Assembly (NCBI GenBank): GCA_903845365.1
Contig: CAIMXI010000414.1
Coordinates: 1-53,742 of the forward strand
DNA: 53,742 bases
From: an uncultured Geobacteraceae bacterium
GTDB taxonomy: Bacteria; Desulfobacterota; Desulfuromonadia; Geobacterales; Pseudopelobacteraceae
Direction of reading: 5' to 3'
In this document: in pieces, positions 16,467 to 26,631 of the stretch
Layout of the letters: every line of letters begins with the position of its first letter
How positions within the stretch are numbered: the stretch's first letter is position 1
Made by a program: the position numbers and the translations under genes
The notes under the pieces: generated by a model
Database searches by the model: none
The model's input: the letters and a program-made list of their open reading frames with translations, nothing else
Told to the model about the DNA's origin: nothing

Positions 16467-18478
16467 GACGCCGGCTGTTCGAGTTCAGCGCTGAACTCAA
16501 GCAGTTCGGCCCCCTCATTAACCACAGCACCAACTTCAAAGTGGTATTCGGCCACGGCACCGTCACAGGGAGCATTGATGGTATGTTCCATTTTCATCGC
16601 CTCCAGAATCATAAGCGGAGCACCACGCTCAACCCTAACGCCAACCTCGGCAATAATGGCGACCACTTTGCCCGGCATCGGGGCGGTGAGATGCCCGGCG
16701 GCCGCTTCATCTTCATCGCCTGCCGCACCGGGGTCGCGCCAGGTGAGAAGATGACTTTTCCCTTGATCCAGTACCGTCAGGATGATGCCGCTCCGGACAA
16801 CCGTCGCCTTAACCCGCATACCGCCGAGATCAGCCAGAATATCGCCGCTCTCGTGCCGCTCGCCCCGGACGAAAAGGCTCCCCCCCGGCAGGTCCAGCAG
16901 GTAGCCCCCGGGACGATAGTGCACCACCACCGTAACCGGCTGTTCACCATCAACAAAGTATATATCATGATGGTTATCGAAATTGAGACGCCAGCCGCTC
17001 ATCTGATGCCACGGTGAGTAGGGGTCTGTGGAAGACGCCACTCTGTGCCCGGCTTCGGCTTCCAGTTCCAGCATCACTTCAAGTGAGGCGATTGCCAGAA
17101 TGCGATCAGACGCCGCAGCAACGTCAGGAATCAGGGCAGCGCGATGCCGCTCTATGAAACCGGTGTCTATTTCCCCGGCAGCAAAAGCGGGGTGAGCAGC
17201 GATACTACCCAAAAAAACCGTGTTCGTGGTGACGCCAACCACCTGATACTCTTCCAGCGCCTGACGCAAGCGGCGGATCGCAGCACTCCGGTCACGGTCC
17301 CATACGACCAGTTTGGCAATCATCGGATCGTAATGCATGCTGACTTCATCGCCCTGATGCACACCGGTGTCAATACGGACATGGGTGTTTTCGGCGGGGG
17401 TCCGGAGGTGGCGCAGCTTCCCGATTGATGGCAGGAACTCACGTGTCGGATCCTCGGCATAGATGCGTGCTTCGATGGCATGACCGCAGATGGCAAGCTG
17501 CTCCTGCCGGCAGGGCATCGGTTCACCCGCTGCGACCAGCAGCTGCCACTCCACCAGATCAAGACCGGTAATCATCTCGGTCACCGGATGCTCAACCTGA
17601 AGTCTGGTGTTCATCTCCATAAAATAGAAGGAGCCATCTTCATCCAGGAGAAACTCAACCGTTCCGGCACCAACGTACTTGATGGCTCGCGCCGCGGCAA
17701 CAGCCGCAGCACCCATCTGCTCCCTGAGAGAGGCGGTCATGCCGGATGCCGGAGCCTCCTCGATAACTTTCTGATGGCGACGCTGAATCGAGCAGTCACG
17801 TTCAAAGAGGTGCAGGGCGTTGCCTTGACTATCGGCAAACACCTGAATTTCGATATGCCGGGGCTTAGTTAGGTACCGTTCAAGGAGGACATGATCGTCA
17901 CCAAAACCTGACATCGCTTCCCGACGGGCACCGGCGAGGGCTTCGGCAAAATCGGCGCTGCCGGTAACTACCCGCATCCCCTTACCGCCGCCACCGGCGC
18001 TTGCCTTGATCAACAGCGGATAGCCGATCCGGTCGGCTTGTGACTGCAGGAATTCAGTACCCTGTTCGGATCCGTGATATCCGGGAACGAGCGGTACACC
18101 GGCCGCTCCCATGATCTCTTTTGCCGCGCTCTTCGATCCCATGGCCTGGATTGCGTCAACCGGGGGGCCGATAAAGACGATTCCGGCCCCGGCACACGCC
18201 TCGGTAAACATGGCATTCTCGGAAAGAAAGCCGTAACCGGGGTGGACAGCCTGCGCCCCGCTTCGCTTCGCAACCTCCAGAATACGTTCGGCAATCAGGT
18301 AACTCTCACGCGCCGGTGCCGGGCCGATATGATGGGCTTCATCGGCCAGCTTGACATGGAGCGCGCCGGCATCGGCATCGGAGTACACAGCCACGGTACG
18401 AATGCCGAGCCGCCTGGCAGTCCGGATGACGCGGCAGGCAATTTCACCGCGATTGGCAATCAGTATTTTATCGAACAT
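16463..18478 (-). CDS. mccA: Methylcrotonoyl-CoA carboxylase biotin-containing (alpha) subunit
   Basis: 671 residues from ATG 18478, which has AGGA about 8 bases upstream; a GTG at 18484 is possible. The N-terminal biotin carboxylase domain shows [18 protein letters not shown], the ATP-grasp loop [12 protein letters not shown], and [14 protein letters not shown]. The C-terminal biotinyl domain carries EAMKMEH, whose Lys is biotinylated. With MccB it carboxylates 3-methylcrotonyl-CoA to 3-methylglutaconyl-CoA. The operon with ivd, the hydratase and the lyase supports MCC over propionyl- or acetyl-CoA carboxylase. Confidence 0.95.
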   Translation of the reverse strand: MFDKILIANRGEIACRVIRTARRLGIRTVAVYSDADAGALHVKLADEAHHIGPAPARESYLIAERILEVAKRSGAQAVHPGYGFLSENAMFTEACAGAGIVFIGPPVDAIQAMGSKSAAKEIMGAAGVPLVPGYHGSEQGTEFLQSQADRIGYPLLIKASAGGGGKGMRVVTGSADFAEALAGARREAMSGFGDDHVLLERYLTKPRHIEIQVFADSQGNALHLFERDCSIQRRHQKVIEEAPASGMTASLREQMGAAAVAAARAIKYVGAGTVEFLLDEDGSFYFMEMNTRLQVEHPVTEMITGLDLVEWQLLVAAGEPMPCRQEQLAICGHAIEARIYAEDPTREFLPSIGKLRHLRTPAENTHVRIDTGVHQGDEVSMHYDPMIAKLVVWDRDRSAAIRRLRQALEEYQVVGVTTNTVFLGSIAAHPAFAAGEIDTGFIERHRAALIPDVAAASDRILAIASLEVMLELEAEAGHRVASSTDPYSPWHQMSGWRLNFDNHHDIYFVDGEQPVTVVVHYRPGGYLLDLPGGSLFVRGERHESGDILADLGGMRVKATVVRSGIILTVLDQGKSHLLTWRDPGAAGDEDEAAAGHLTAPMPGKVVAIIAEVGVRVERGAPLMILEAMKMEHTINAPCDGAVAEYHFEVGAVVNEGAELLEFSAELEQPAS

Positions 18479-18519
18479 AGTCACTATCCTTATTGAACGT
18501 CAGTATGATGCTGATATTT

Positions 18520-18972
18520 TTAGTTGCTGGTTTGGCGACAGGCGATCATGTATCTGAAACCCGAGACCATAACGGTTTCGCCATGTTGATTCACTGCGGT
18601 GAAACGGGTGGTCGCCATGCCACGGTCCGGTTTGCTGTTTGAGCGCCTGAGGTCAGTCCAGCAAGCCTCCAGAGTGATGACGTCATCGGGCCGGACCGGA
18701 TTTGGCAGCTGTACCTGTTCGATATGTAAGCCGCTCAAAATAGCCATTTCCCCTTGTGCATCGACGATAACCCGTGTGCATGCTGACAGTGTCTGCAGGG
18801 ATGAGGCAATAATTCCGCCAAACCGTGAGGCGGCGGCAGCCTGTTCATCTATATGAAATGTTTGCGGATCATATTGTTTGGCAAAAGCCATGATCTCCTC
18901 AAGAGTGAAAATAACAGGCTGACAGTCAAGCCGCTCTCCTTCGGCGAGATCGTCCCAATAACGTATGGCCAT
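18520..18972 (-). CDS. MaoC-like hotdog-fold dehydratase
   Basis: A 150-residue single hotdog domain. The YDPQTFHIDEQAA segment (around residues 34-46) is the hydratase-type active-site motif, with Asp and His in the usual order. Such proteins hydrate trans-2-enoyl-CoA or, in some cases, act as thioesterase-like folds. It lies 4 bases after the enoyl-CoA hydratase and 41 bases before mccA, so it belongs to the leucine operon. Its step is not obvious, since a crotonase-type hydratase is already present. Confidence 0.85.
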   Translation of the reverse strand: MAIRYWDDLAEGERLDCQPVIFTLEEIMAFAKQYDPQTFHIDEQAAAASRFGGIIASSLQTLSACTRVIVDAQGEMAILSGLHIEQVQLPNPVRPDDVITLEACWTDLRRSNSKPDRGMATTRFTAVNQHGETVMVSGFRYMIACRQTSN

Positions 18973-18976
18973 GCCG

Positions 18977-19771
18977 TTACCCCTTTACCCACGCAGGAGA
19001 ACGTTTTTCCAGAAAGGCTGACAGCCCTTCACGGCATTCAGGCGAGGCACGCCGGTCAGCCATCAGTCCGGCGGTATGTGCGATCAGCACATCATCGACA
19101 AGCCGACCTGAAACCGTGGTAATAAGAACTTTGGCAGCGGTCATGGCTCCGGGGCCGTTTTTCAGAAGCTGGGATGTAATCCGGTCTGCTGCGGCAGCAA
19201 GCCCCAGATCATCGGCAACCACTTCATGCACAAGGCCAAGACGGTACGCCTCTGCCGCAGTAATAATTTCTGCGGTCACAAAATAGCGGCGCGCGGCACG
19301 AGCCCCAATAGCAGCAAGGACATACGGCGAAATGACCGCCGGAATGAGTCCCAGCTTGACCTCTGAAACACAGAAGGTTGCCCGTTCAGTGGCAATGGCG
19401 ATGTCACAGCAAGATGTCAGACCGACACCGCCGCCATAGGCAGCTCCCTGAATCAGTGCAACCGTCGGCTTTGCAAGCGCATTAAGCGTCCGCATCAGCT
19501 CGGCAATCCCCTTGGCATCAGCGAGATTCTGTTCGCGGGAATTATCAGCCATGCGGCGCATGTCATTCAGATCAGCACCGGCGGAAAAGCTTTTGCCATT
19601 GGCGGCAAGAATGACGACGCGCACTTCCGGATCCGCGTCAAGCTGACGCAGTGAAGCGGTCAGGTTGGCTACCAGGCTTTCGTTAAAGGCGTTGTGCAGT
19701 TCCGGGCGGTTCATGGTGACCGTCGCCCGACCGGTTGCATCAATGGTGGTAAGAACGTCAGCGTCGCTCAT
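18977..19771 (-). CDS. Enoyl-CoA hydratase family, likely methylglutaconyl-CoA hydratase
   Basis: A 264-residue crotonase-fold protein starting at ATG 19771, with AGGA about 9 bases upstream. A longer frame to 19819 would run into mccB. The motifs MNRPELHNAFNE, FSAGADLNDM (oxyanion hole) and IQGAAYGGGVGL are typical of the superfamily. Position between mccB and mccA indicates the 3-methylglutaconyl-CoA to HMG-CoA step. Family membership is sure; the substrate is inferred from context. Confidence 0.9.
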   Translation of the reverse strand: MSDADVLTTIDATGRATVTMNRPELHNAFNESLVANLTASLRQLDADPEVRVVILAANGKSFSAGADLNDMRRMADNSREQNLADAKGIAELMRTLNALAKPTVALIQGAAYGGGVGLTSCCDIAIATERATFCVSEVKLGLIPAVISPYVLAAIGARAARRYFVTAEIITAAEAYRLGLVHEVVADDLGLAAAADRITSQLLKNGPGAMTAAKVLITTVSGRLVDDVLIAHTAGLMADRRASPECREGLSAFLEKRSPAWVKG

Positions 19772-19775
19772 TGGA

Positions 19776-21383
19776 TCACATCCTGAAAATGCCGAATTTT
19801 GTTTTTTCTGCCGGAGCATTCAGCGTGGCCGAAATTCCGAGACCAAGAACCATACGGGTATCGGCCGGATCGATAATACCGTCATCCCAGAGCCGTGCGC
19901 TCGCGTAGTAGGGATGCCCCTGGTGTTCATACATGTCACGCACCGGCTTTCTGAACAGCTCCTCTTCTTCAGGACTCCAGACTTCTCCACGCGCCTCCAT
20001 CCCTTCGCGTTTGACCGTAGCCAGGACGCTCGCCGCCTGCTCCCCACCCATGACCGAAACACGGGCATTCGGCCAGATCCAGAGGAAGCGTGGACTGAAG
20101 GCGCGGCCGCACATGCCGTAATTGCCGGCACCATAGCTGCCGCCGGTAATGACTGTGAATTTGGGAACTTTGGCACATGCCACAGCCGTAACCATTTTTG
20201 CGCCATCCTTGGCAATGCCCCCCGCTTCATACTTGCTGCCGACCATGAAGCCGGTGACATTCTGGAGAAATATCAACGGGATGCCGCGCTGACTGCAGAG
20301 TTCTATAAAATGAGCCCCCTTGAGGGCCGATTCGGAGAAAAGAATGCCGTTATTGGCCACAATACCGACCGGATAGCCCCAGATGTGGGCAAATCCGCAT
20401 ACCAGTGTCGTCCCATAGAGCTGTTTGAATTCATCAAACTCGGAACCGTCAACTATGCGGACAATCACTTCATGGACATCATACGGCTTGCGGGTGTCGG
20501 AGGTGATGACGCCATGAATTTCCGAGGGATCATAGAGCGGTTCAACCGGTTCACGAACGGCAAGCGGCATTTTTTTAACCCTGTTGAGATTGCCGACAAT
20601 CCGCCGGGCAATCGCGAGCGCATGACCGTCGTTCGTCGCGTAGTGGTCGGTGACTCCGGAGGTCCGACAGTGAACTTCCGCCCCCCCGAGGTCCTCGGCG
20701 CTGACCACCTCGCCAATGGCAGCCTTGACAAGTGGCGGTCCGGCCAGAAAGATAGTGCCCTGACGCCGGACGATGATACTTTCATCAGACATGGCCGGCA
20801 TGTAAGCGCCACCGGCGGTACAGGAACCCATGACAGCCGCAATCTGGGGAATATCCTTGCCGGACATGTTGGCCTGGTTATAAAAAATTCTGCCGAAATG
20901 GTCACGATCAGGGAAGACCTCTTCCTGACGGGGGAGAAACACTCCACCGGAATCGACCAGATAAATGCAGGGAAGATTGCACGCTTCGGCAATTTCCTGG
21001 GCGCGCAGATGTTTTTTTACGGTAAGCGGGTAATAAGTGCCCCCTTTAACCGTCGCATCGTTGGCAAAGATCATGCACTCCTGACCCTTGACCCGGCCGA
21101 TGCCGGTGATAATCCCGGCGGCCGGCACGTCGTCGCCGTATACTTTATAGGCGGCAAACTGGGACAGTTCGAGGAACGGCGCACCGACATCAAGCAGCTG
21201 TCTGACACGTTCCCGAGGGAGTAATTTGCCCCGTTCAAGATGCTTGGCACGGGAGCGCTGATCGCCGCCAAGGCGGATTTCAGCCGCCTTTTCCCGTAGA
21301 TCCGCAACCAGCGCAGCCATCGACTCAACATTACTGCGGAATTCTTTGGAATTCACGTTAAGTGCTGTTTTCAAGGTGGTCAT
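19776..21383 (-). CDS. mccB: Methylcrotonoyl-CoA carboxylase carboxyltransferase (beta) subunit
   Basis: 535 residues, the normal length. It contains the two crotonase-like carboxyltransferase halves: [16 protein letters not shown] in the first and [16 protein letters not shown], then [14 protein letters not shown] in the second. [11 protein letters not shown] is also characteristic of MCC and geranyl-CoA carboxylase beta subunits. It transfers the carboxyl group from biotin to 3-methylcrotonyl-CoA. The gene lies 34 bases after ivd and 4 bases before the hydratase. Confidence 0.95.
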   Translation of the reverse strand: MTTLKTALNVNSKEFRSNVESMAALVADLREKAAEIRLGGDQRSRAKHLERGKLLPRERVRQLLDVGAPFLELSQFAAYKVYGDDVPAAGIITGIGRVKGQECMIFANDATVKGGTYYPLTVKKHLRAQEIAEACNLPCIYLVDSGGVFLPRQEEVFPDRDHFGRIFYNQANMSGKDIPQIAAVMGSCTAGGAYMPAMSDESIIVRRQGTIFLAGPPLVKAAIGEVVSAEDLGGAEVHCRTSGVTDHYATNDGHALAIARRIVGNLNRVKKMPLAVREPVEPLYDPSEIHGVITSDTRKPYDVHEVIVRIVDGSEFDEFKQLYGTTLVCGFAHIWGYPVGIVANNGILFSESALKGAHFIELCSQRGIPLIFLQNVTGFMVGSKYEAGGIAKDGAKMVTAVACAKVPKFTVITGGSYGAGNYGMCGRAFSPRFLWIWPNARVSVMGGEQAASVLATVKREGMEARGEVWSPEEEELFRKPVRDMYEHQGHPYYASARLWDDGIIDPADTRMVLGLGISATLNAPAEKTKFGIFRM

Positions 21384-21417
21384 AATATCGTTGTACTCCT
21401 TGGAGTGTTAATAACTG

Positions 21418-22587
21418 CTACGCCGCCGTCTCATTGAAAAGCTCTCGCCCGATCAGCATCCGCCTAATTTCGCTGGTGCCTGCACCGATTTCATATAACT
21501 TTGCATCGCGCAGCAGCCGACCGGTCGGATATTCATTGATATAGCCATTGCCACCAAGTATCTGAATAGCTTCCAGCGCCATCCAGGTCGCCTTTTCGGC
21601 GGCATACAATATCGCTCCTGCAGCATCTTTCCTGATCGCATTTTTACCGCTGCAGGCATGGGCCACCGCGTACACGTAGGCACGGCAGGCATTCATGGTG
21701 CTGTACATATCGGCCAGTTTTCCCTGCATCAACTGGAACTCGCCGATGGCTTTGCCGAACTGACGACGTTCATGAATATAGGGAATCACCACGTCCATGC
21801 AGGCGCGCATGATGCCGATAGGACCGCCGGCCAGAACCGCCCGTTCATAGTCCAGGCCGCTCATCAGAATCTTGACGCCGTCGCCAATGCTGCCCATGAC
21901 GTTTTCAGCCGGAACCTCGCAATCCTCGAACACCAGTTCGCACGTATCGGAACCACGCATGCCGAGTTTATCAAGCTTCTGGGCCGTGGAAAACCCTTTG
22001 AATCCCTTCTCAATCAAAAAAGCTGTGATACCTTTCGAGGCGGCATTTATGTCGGTCTTCGCATAAACAAGCAGCGTATTGGCGTGTGGACCGTTTGTTA
22101 TCCACATTTTTGTGCCATTCAAAATAAAGTAGTTACCTTTGCGGTCGGCTCGAAGGCGCATGCTGACGACGTCCGATCCGGCACCGGACTCACTCATTGC
22201 GAGAGAACCGACATGCTCACCACTGATCAGCTTTGGCAGATAGCGCCGTTTTTGCTCTTCGTTGGCATTGCGGTAAATCTGGTTGATGCATAGGTTGGAG
22301 TGAGCGCCGTACGCCAGACCGACAGCGGCAGAGGCACGACTGATCTCTTCAATGGCAACAACATGCTCAAGATAGCTCATCCCGGCACCGCCATACTCTT
22401 CCGAAACGGTAATGCCATGCAGGCCGAGATCGCCCATCTTGCGCCAGAGATCCATAGGGAAATGATTGTCTCGATCAATATCGGCCGCCCGGGGAGCGAT
22501 TTCCGTGCGTGCAAACGCCTTTACCGTGTCCCTCAATAAATCAGCGGTCTCACCCAGATCAAAATTTAAAGTCGGATATGAACTCAT
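21418..22587 (-). CDS. ivd: Isovaleryl-CoA dehydrogenase
   Basis: A 389-residue acyl-CoA dehydrogenase. [20 protein letters not shown] and [20 protein letters not shown] are the FAD and substrate regions; [28 protein letters not shown] is the C-terminal signature. The isovaleryl-type enzymes carry their catalytic Glu outside the usual C-terminal position, which is consistent with the motifs seen. It oxidises isovaleryl-CoA to 3-methylcrotonyl-CoA. It is the first gene of the minus-strand leucine operon, downstream of the promoter at 22646-22674. Confidence 0.93.
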   Translation of the reverse strand: MSSYPTLNFDLGETADLLRDTVKAFARTEIAPRAADIDRDNHFPMDLWRKMGDLGLHGITVSEEYGGAGMSYLEHVVAIEEISRASAAVGLAYGAHSNLCINQIYRNANEEQKRRYLPKLISGEHVGSLAMSESGAGSDVVSMRLRADRKGNYFILNGTKMWITNGPHANTLLVYAKTDINAASKGITAFLIEKGFKGFSTAQKLDKLGMRGSDTCELVFEDCEVPAENVMGSIGDGVKILMSGLDYERAVLAGGPIGIMRACMDVVIPYIHERRQFGKAIGEFQLMQGKLADMYSTMNACRAYVYAVAHACSGKNAIRKDAAGAILYAAEKATWMALEAIQILGGNGYINEYPTGRLLRDAKLYEIGAGTSEIRRMLIGRELFNETAA

Positions 22588-22645
22588 CTGGAACCTCCTT
22601 TACTATCAACTGCAGGTTAAAAAATTCACTGCATGACGCGAAATC

Positions 22646-22674
22646 AACATAAGTCAGGCTGGAAAATCTGTCAA
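22646..22674 (-). promoter_or_regulatory. Predicted sigma-70 promoter of the ivd operon
   Basis: On the minus strand a perfect -35 box TTGACA (22674-22669) is followed after 17 bases by TATGTT (22651-22646), a 4/6 match to the -10 consensus. It lies 59 bases upstream of the ivd start. The -35 is part of an 11-base sequence that is repeated in mirror image at the plus-strand promoter. Confidence 0.6.
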
Positions 22675-22749
22675 ACATAATTTTGATAACTACAAACATG
22701 AGTTTATATTGCCTTGTAATTCCATATAAAACAGATTTGTATATTTTGC

Positions 22750-22765
22750 TTTACGTATATGTCAA
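22750..22765. promoter_or_regulatory. Imperfect palindrome, possible regulator site
   Basis: TTTACGTATATGTCAA is a near-palindrome (6 of 8 paired positions) close to the centre of the AT-rich stretch between the two divergent promoters. Its ACGT-containing form resembles what I recall of LiuR/MerR-type sites in branched-chain catabolism, and a MerR gene lies at 30619-31026. The assignment is speculative. Confidence 0.3.
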
Positions 22766-22804
22766 CTTAAAATAAAACATATTTTTGAATTACTATAATT
22801 TTGT

Positions 22805-22832
22805 TTGACAGATGAATACTAACGGTGATATT
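22805..22832 (+). promoter_or_regulatory. Predicted sigma-70 promoter of the liv operon
   Basis: TTGACA (22805-22810) is followed after 16 bases by GATATT (22827-22832), a 4/6 match to the -10. It faces the transporter operon, leaving a leader of about 165 bases before livG. The TGTTTGACAGA context is the exact mirror of the ivd promoter. Confidence 0.5.
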
Positions 22833-22904
22833 TCAATGCCTGAAAGAATGCAATGCAGTTCTTATTTCGGCTTTAACAGCGGTATTTGGTTCCATTATTT
22901 ACGC

Positions 22905-22920
22905 GACGTAGCTTTACGTC
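22905..22920. promoter_or_regulatory. Perfect inverted repeat, candidate operator of the liv operon
   Basis: GACGTA and TACGTC form a perfect 6-base inverted repeat with a 4-base centre, between the predicted plus-strand promoter and livG. A protein bound here would block transcription of the transporter operon. The MerR regulator at the end of that operon is the natural candidate. Confidence 0.4.
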
Positions 22921-23006
22921 AAGGACAGAATCAGTAAAGGCAGCAACATTTTGCAATAAATAACCGCTGTTTTATATGTCTCATGGAATACAAAGGGGTT
23001 GTTTTA

Positions 23007-23783
23007 ATGGTTCAGCTCTCCTGTAGTGACATACAGCTCAATTTTGGCGGAGTACGTGCCCTTTCAGGCGTATCATTTGAGGTTATGAGAGGTGAAATCT
23101 TCGCTATCATCGGCCCCAACGGCGCCGGTAAATCTTCCATGCTGAACTGTATCAGCGGCCTGTACCACCCTCAACAAGGCAAAGTCATCTACGAAGACCA
23201 GGATGTTACCCGTCTTCCCCCGTTTGAAAGGACAAAGCGCGGCATGGCACGGTCATTTCAGAATATTGCCCTGTTTAAGGGGATGACTGTTATTGACAAC
23301 CTGATGATCGGAAGGCACCTCCATCAGCACTCCGGGTTGATTTCTGGTGGCCTTTACTACGGCCCGGCACAGGCAGAAGAGACAAAGCATCGTGAGTATT
23401 GTGAAGAGATTATCGAATTCCTTGAAATACAGAGCATCCGCAAATCGATTGTCGGAACTCTCGCCTACGGCTTCCAGAAGCGGGTAGAACTGGCACGCGC
23501 ATTGGCGCTTGAGCCGAAACTGCTCCTCCTTGACGAGCCGATGGCAGGCATGAACCACGAAGAGACGGAAGACATGGTTCGCTTTATTCTGGATACCAAT
23601 GAAGCCCGCGGCATCACAATTATCATGATTGAGCACGATATGGCTGTTGTCATGGATATTTCAAATTCTGTCTGCGTACTCGATTTCGGTAAAAAAATAT
23701 CCGGAGGAACTCCTGAACAGGTTCAGCAGGATCCGAACGTCATCAAGGCATACCTCGGCGATGAAGATCTGGAGGGGCTTTAG
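23007..23783 (+). CDS. livG: Branched-chain-type ABC transporter ATP-binding protein LivG
   Basis: 258 residues from ATG 23007, which has AAAGGGG 8 bases upstream; the ATG at 22983 lacks such a site. Walker A is GPNGAGKS (36-43) and Walker B LLLLDEP, with the H-loop in IEHDM. The signature region is LAYGFQKRVELARAL, the Q-rich variant typical of LivG instead of LSGGQ. With LivF it powers import of branched-chain amino acids or related organic acids through LivH/LivM. First gene of the operon. Confidence 0.93.
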   Translation: MVQLSCSDIQLNFGGVRALSGVSFEVMRGEIFAIIGPNGAGKSSMLNCISGLYHPQQGKVIYEDQDVTRLPPFERTKRGMARSFQNIALFKGMTVIDNLMIGRHLHQHSGLISGGLYYGPAQAEETKHREYCEEIIEFLEIQSIRKSIVGTLAYGFQKRVELARALALEPKLLLLDEPMAGMNHEETEDMVRFILDTNEARGITIIMIEHDMAVVMDISNSVCVLDFGKKISGGTPEQVQQDPNVIKAYLGDEDLEGL

Positions 23784-25691
23784 GTGCATTTAGATCTTAA
23801 CGACATGACGTTCCCCAAGCTCCTGAAGGCTCAGGCTGCTGCTTTTGGAACAAAAAAAACTGCCCTGCGAAAAAAAGGTCTCGGCATTTGGCAGAACTGC
23901 AGTTGGCAGCAGTATCTGGATAACGTGCGAACACTGGCGCTTGGCCTCCATTCGTTCGGCTTTGGCACTGGTGACAAGCTCGCCATAATAGGCAACAACC
24001 GGCCTGAGTCGCTTTTTGCCGAGATTGCTGCTCAGGCGGCGGGTGGCGTCGCTGTTTCCCTGTATCACGATTCGACCCCGCAGGAGGTCACGGCGGCACT
24101 CGTTCAGTTCGATGTATCCGTTGCGATTGTCGAAGACCAGGAGCAGGTTGACAAACTGCTTGACCACCTGGAGCGGCTCCCTAAACTTCATCGTATCATC
24201 TTCATCCAAAAGCGCGGTATGCGAAAATATAGCGACGAGAGGCTAGTAACCTTCGAAGCGGTTCAGAGTTTCGGCACTACTCTCGGCGATCAACTACCGG
24301 AGCTGTTCGACAGACTGGTTGCTGCTGGTAAAGGTGACGATACCGCCATCATCTGCCTGACATCGGGCACGACCGGGCAGCCAAAGGGTGCCATGCTCTC
24401 CTTCAGAAATCTGCTCAACATGAGCCTCGCCTTAAATGAAGCCGATCCGAAAAAAGCTCAGGATGAATTTGTCTCACTACTACCGCTGGCCTGGTTCGGA
24501 GAGCAGCTCATGTCCGTGGCAGCACCGCTTGTCGCAGGATATGCCGTCAACTTTCCTGAAAAGGAGGAGACAGCTATGGCCGATTTGCGCGAGATCGGGC
24601 CGCATATCATGCTCTTGCCCCCCAAAGTATGGGAATCAATTGCCGCCACCGTGCGTGTCAGAATGATGGACTCTACCCCTTTTAAAAAATTCATGTTCAA
24701 TACATTTATGCCGATAGGCGAACGCTATGCCGACTGTATACTGTCCGGCGCTTCACCCTCAGTATCTCTGCAGATAGGGCGATTCTTTGCGGATGTGCTC
24801 CTTTTCAGGGCTCTTAAGGATCGCTTGGGTCTTTCCAATGTCCGCTCGGCACTGACTGGGGGAGCCTCGCTCGGAACAAGCGTTTTCAGGTTTTTTCATG
24901 CGATCGGGGTCAATTTGAAACAGCTCTACGGTCAGACTGAAATCGCCGGGGTAACCTGTATGCATCGCAACGGTTATGTAAAAGGTACGACGGTTGGTGT
25001 ACCGTTATCAGGGGCCGAGATAAAGATTGATGAGAACAGTGAGGTACTTTCCAGAAGTGCCGGCCTCTTCAAAGGTTATTACGGCGATGAGGTGTCAACG
25101 CGCCAGGTGATTACCGCTGATGGCTGGCTCAAATCTGGTGATGCCGGATTTTTGGATTCAGATGGTCACCTCATCATTACAGACCGGACAAGCGCTCTAC
25201 TCACCCTTTCTGATGGATCCCGTTTTTCGGCACAACAGATTGAAAACAATCTTCGTTTTTCGCCGTATATTGCTGAAGCGATTGTTTTTGGCGGTGGGTC
25301 AGTGCCACTTGTTGCCCTGATAGGAATCTCCAGCCGAGTTGTCGGCAAGTGGGCCGGCGACAACAAGCTCTCCTATATGACATTTGCCGACTTGACTTCG
25401 CAACCTGAAGTTATTGAGCTGATTGTTGGCGAAGTAACCAGGGTAAATGCCGCCCTGCCGGAGATTGCAAAGATTTCACGTTTTGCCATCATATACAAAG
25501 AGCTGGATGCTGATGAGGGGGAGTTGACCCGTACCGGTAAAGTGCGTAGGGAAAGAGTAGCGGTAATTTACAAAGAGATTATCGATGCACTTCATGCGGG
25601 AACAGATACTGTTTCTATTGATACCGCCATTGTTTTTTCCGATGGCAAATCAGGGCACATCAAAACCACCGTAACAACAAGAAAAACGTAA
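23784..25691 (+). CDS. AMP-forming acyl-CoA synthetase (long-chain type) within the liv operon
   Basis: 635 residues; starts with GTG directly after the livG stop. Adenylation motifs are LTSGTTGQPKGAM, YGQTEI, LKSGDAGF and a late Lys in TGKVRRERV. The enzyme activates a carboxylic acid to its CoA thioester via an acyl-adenylate. Placement between livG and livH, opposite the isovaleryl-CoA pathway, suggests it activates the imported acid (for example isovalerate), though its sequence is of the long-chain fatty acid class. The substrate is inferred only from context. Confidence 0.85.
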   Translation: MHLDLNDMTFPKLLKAQAAAFGTKKTALRKKGLGIWQNCSWQQYLDNVRTLALGLHSFGFGTGDKLAIIGNNRPESLFAEIAAQAAGGVAVSLYHDSTPQEVTAALVQFDVSVAIVEDQEQVDKLLDHLERLPKLHRIIFIQKRGMRKYSDERLVTFEAVQSFGTTLGDQLPELFDRLVAAGKGDDTAIICLTSGTTGQPKGAMLSFRNLLNMSLALNEADPKKAQDEFVSLLPLAWFGEQLMSVAAPLVAGYAVNFPEKEETAMADLREIGPHIMLLPPKVWESIAATVRVRMMDSTPFKKFMFNTFMPIGERYADCILSGASPSVSLQIGRFFADVLLFRALKDRLGLSNVRSALTGGASLGTSVFRFFHAIGVNLKQLYGQTEIAGVTCMHRNGYVKGTTVGVPLSGAEIKIDENSEVLSRSAGLFKGYYGDEVSTRQVITADGWLKSGDAGFLDSDGHLIITDRTSALLTLSDGSRFSAQQIENNLRFSPYIAEAIVFGGGSVPLVALIGISSRVVGKWAGDNKLSYMTFADLTSQPEVIELIVGEVTRVNAALPEIAKISRFAIIYKELDADEGELTRTGKVRRERVAVIYKEIIDALHAGTDTVSIDTAIVFSDGKSGHIKTTVTTRKT

Positions 25692-25707
25692 CGGAGGGGC
25701 AGGCACT

Positions 25708-26601
25708 ATGGACATCACGTTTCTCCTGCAGCTTGTCATCAACGGCCTCGTAGTCGGCAGTATCTATGCTCTTGTCGCAACCGGGTTTGTGATCATCTAT
25801 AAAGCCAGTAGTGCCCTCAATCTCGCTCAGGGCGAATTTCTTATGGTCGGGGCATACATCTGCCTGAACCTGCTCTCCAAGTACAATTTGCCGTTCTGGC
25901 AGGCAATTCTGATCACATTTGTTTTTTCCGCCATCCTTGGCATGCTTATCGAACGACTTATCCTGCGGCCTCTGATAGGTTCACATCTTATTTCTGTCAT
26001 CATGGTCACCCTCGGCCTGTCAAGTATTCTGAAAGCACTCATTCAATTGGCCTACGGCACAGACACTATCCCATTCCCTGAAGTATTTCCGAGCGCACCT
26101 GTTCAGATCGGGCCGATTCCTGTCTCACAGGGGTATCTGTACGCTATCGGTTGCGTCACGATTCTGGTAACATTGCTCACCATGTTCTTCAAATACTCAA
26201 AAACCGGTGTTGCCATGCGTGCCACCGCTTCAAGCCAGCAGGTTGCCCTCACAATGGGAATCAGCGTCAAGAAAATGTTCGCTATTTCGTGGGCAATATC
26301 TGCAATGGTTTCTGCGGTAGGAGGAGTTCTGCTCGGCACAATACGGGGCGGCATAGATATGTCTCTCAGCTTTATGGGGCTTAAAGTCCTTCCGGTCGTC
26401 ATACTGGGGGGACTTGACAGCATACTGGGAGCCATCGTTGGCGGCGTGATTATCGGTATCCTTGAGAACCTTTCAGGCGGTTATGTTGACCCTCTGGTCG
26501 GAGGTGGAGCCAAGGAAGTGGCTCCATATATCGCCCTGATTTTAATTCTGATGCTTAAACCATATGGCCTGTTCGGTAAAAAGAAGATCGAGCGGGTTTA
26601 A
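25708..26601 (+). CDS. livH: Branched-chain-type ABC transporter permease LivH
   Basis: 297 residues, mostly hydrophobic with about eight membrane segments. The N-terminus (LLQLVINGLVVGSIYALVATG) and the AIVGGVIIGILENL segment are typical of LivH. It forms the inner-membrane channel with LivM. A GGAGGGG site precedes the ATG. The gene follows the acyl-CoA ligase by 16 bases. Confidence 0.95.
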   Translation: MDITFLLQLVINGLVVGSIYALVATGFVIIYKASSALNLAQGEFLMVGAYICLNLLSKYNLPFWQAILITFVFSAILGMLIERLILRPLIGSHLISVIMVTLGLSSILKALIQLAYGTDTIPFPEVFPSAPVQIGPIPVSQGYLYAIGCVTILVTLLTMFFKYSKTGVAMRATASSQQVALTMGISVKKMFAISWAISAMVSAVGGVLLGTIRGGIDMSLSFMGLKVLPVVILGGLDSILGAIVGGVIIGILENLSGGYVDPLVGGGAKEVAPYIALILILMLKPYGLFGKKKIERV

Positions 26602-26631
26602 ACGAGTTCCTTTATTACAAAGTGAGGCTTT

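Noticed and set aside
18074..18496. 140-codon frame antisense to mccA
   Set aside because: Shadow of the biotin carboxylase coding region; no independent start signal or motif.
19665..21224. 519-codon open frame antisense to mccB
   Set aside because: It lies entirely opposite mccB, whose motifs are clear; no recognisable domain, consistent with a shadow frame in GC-biased coding DNA.
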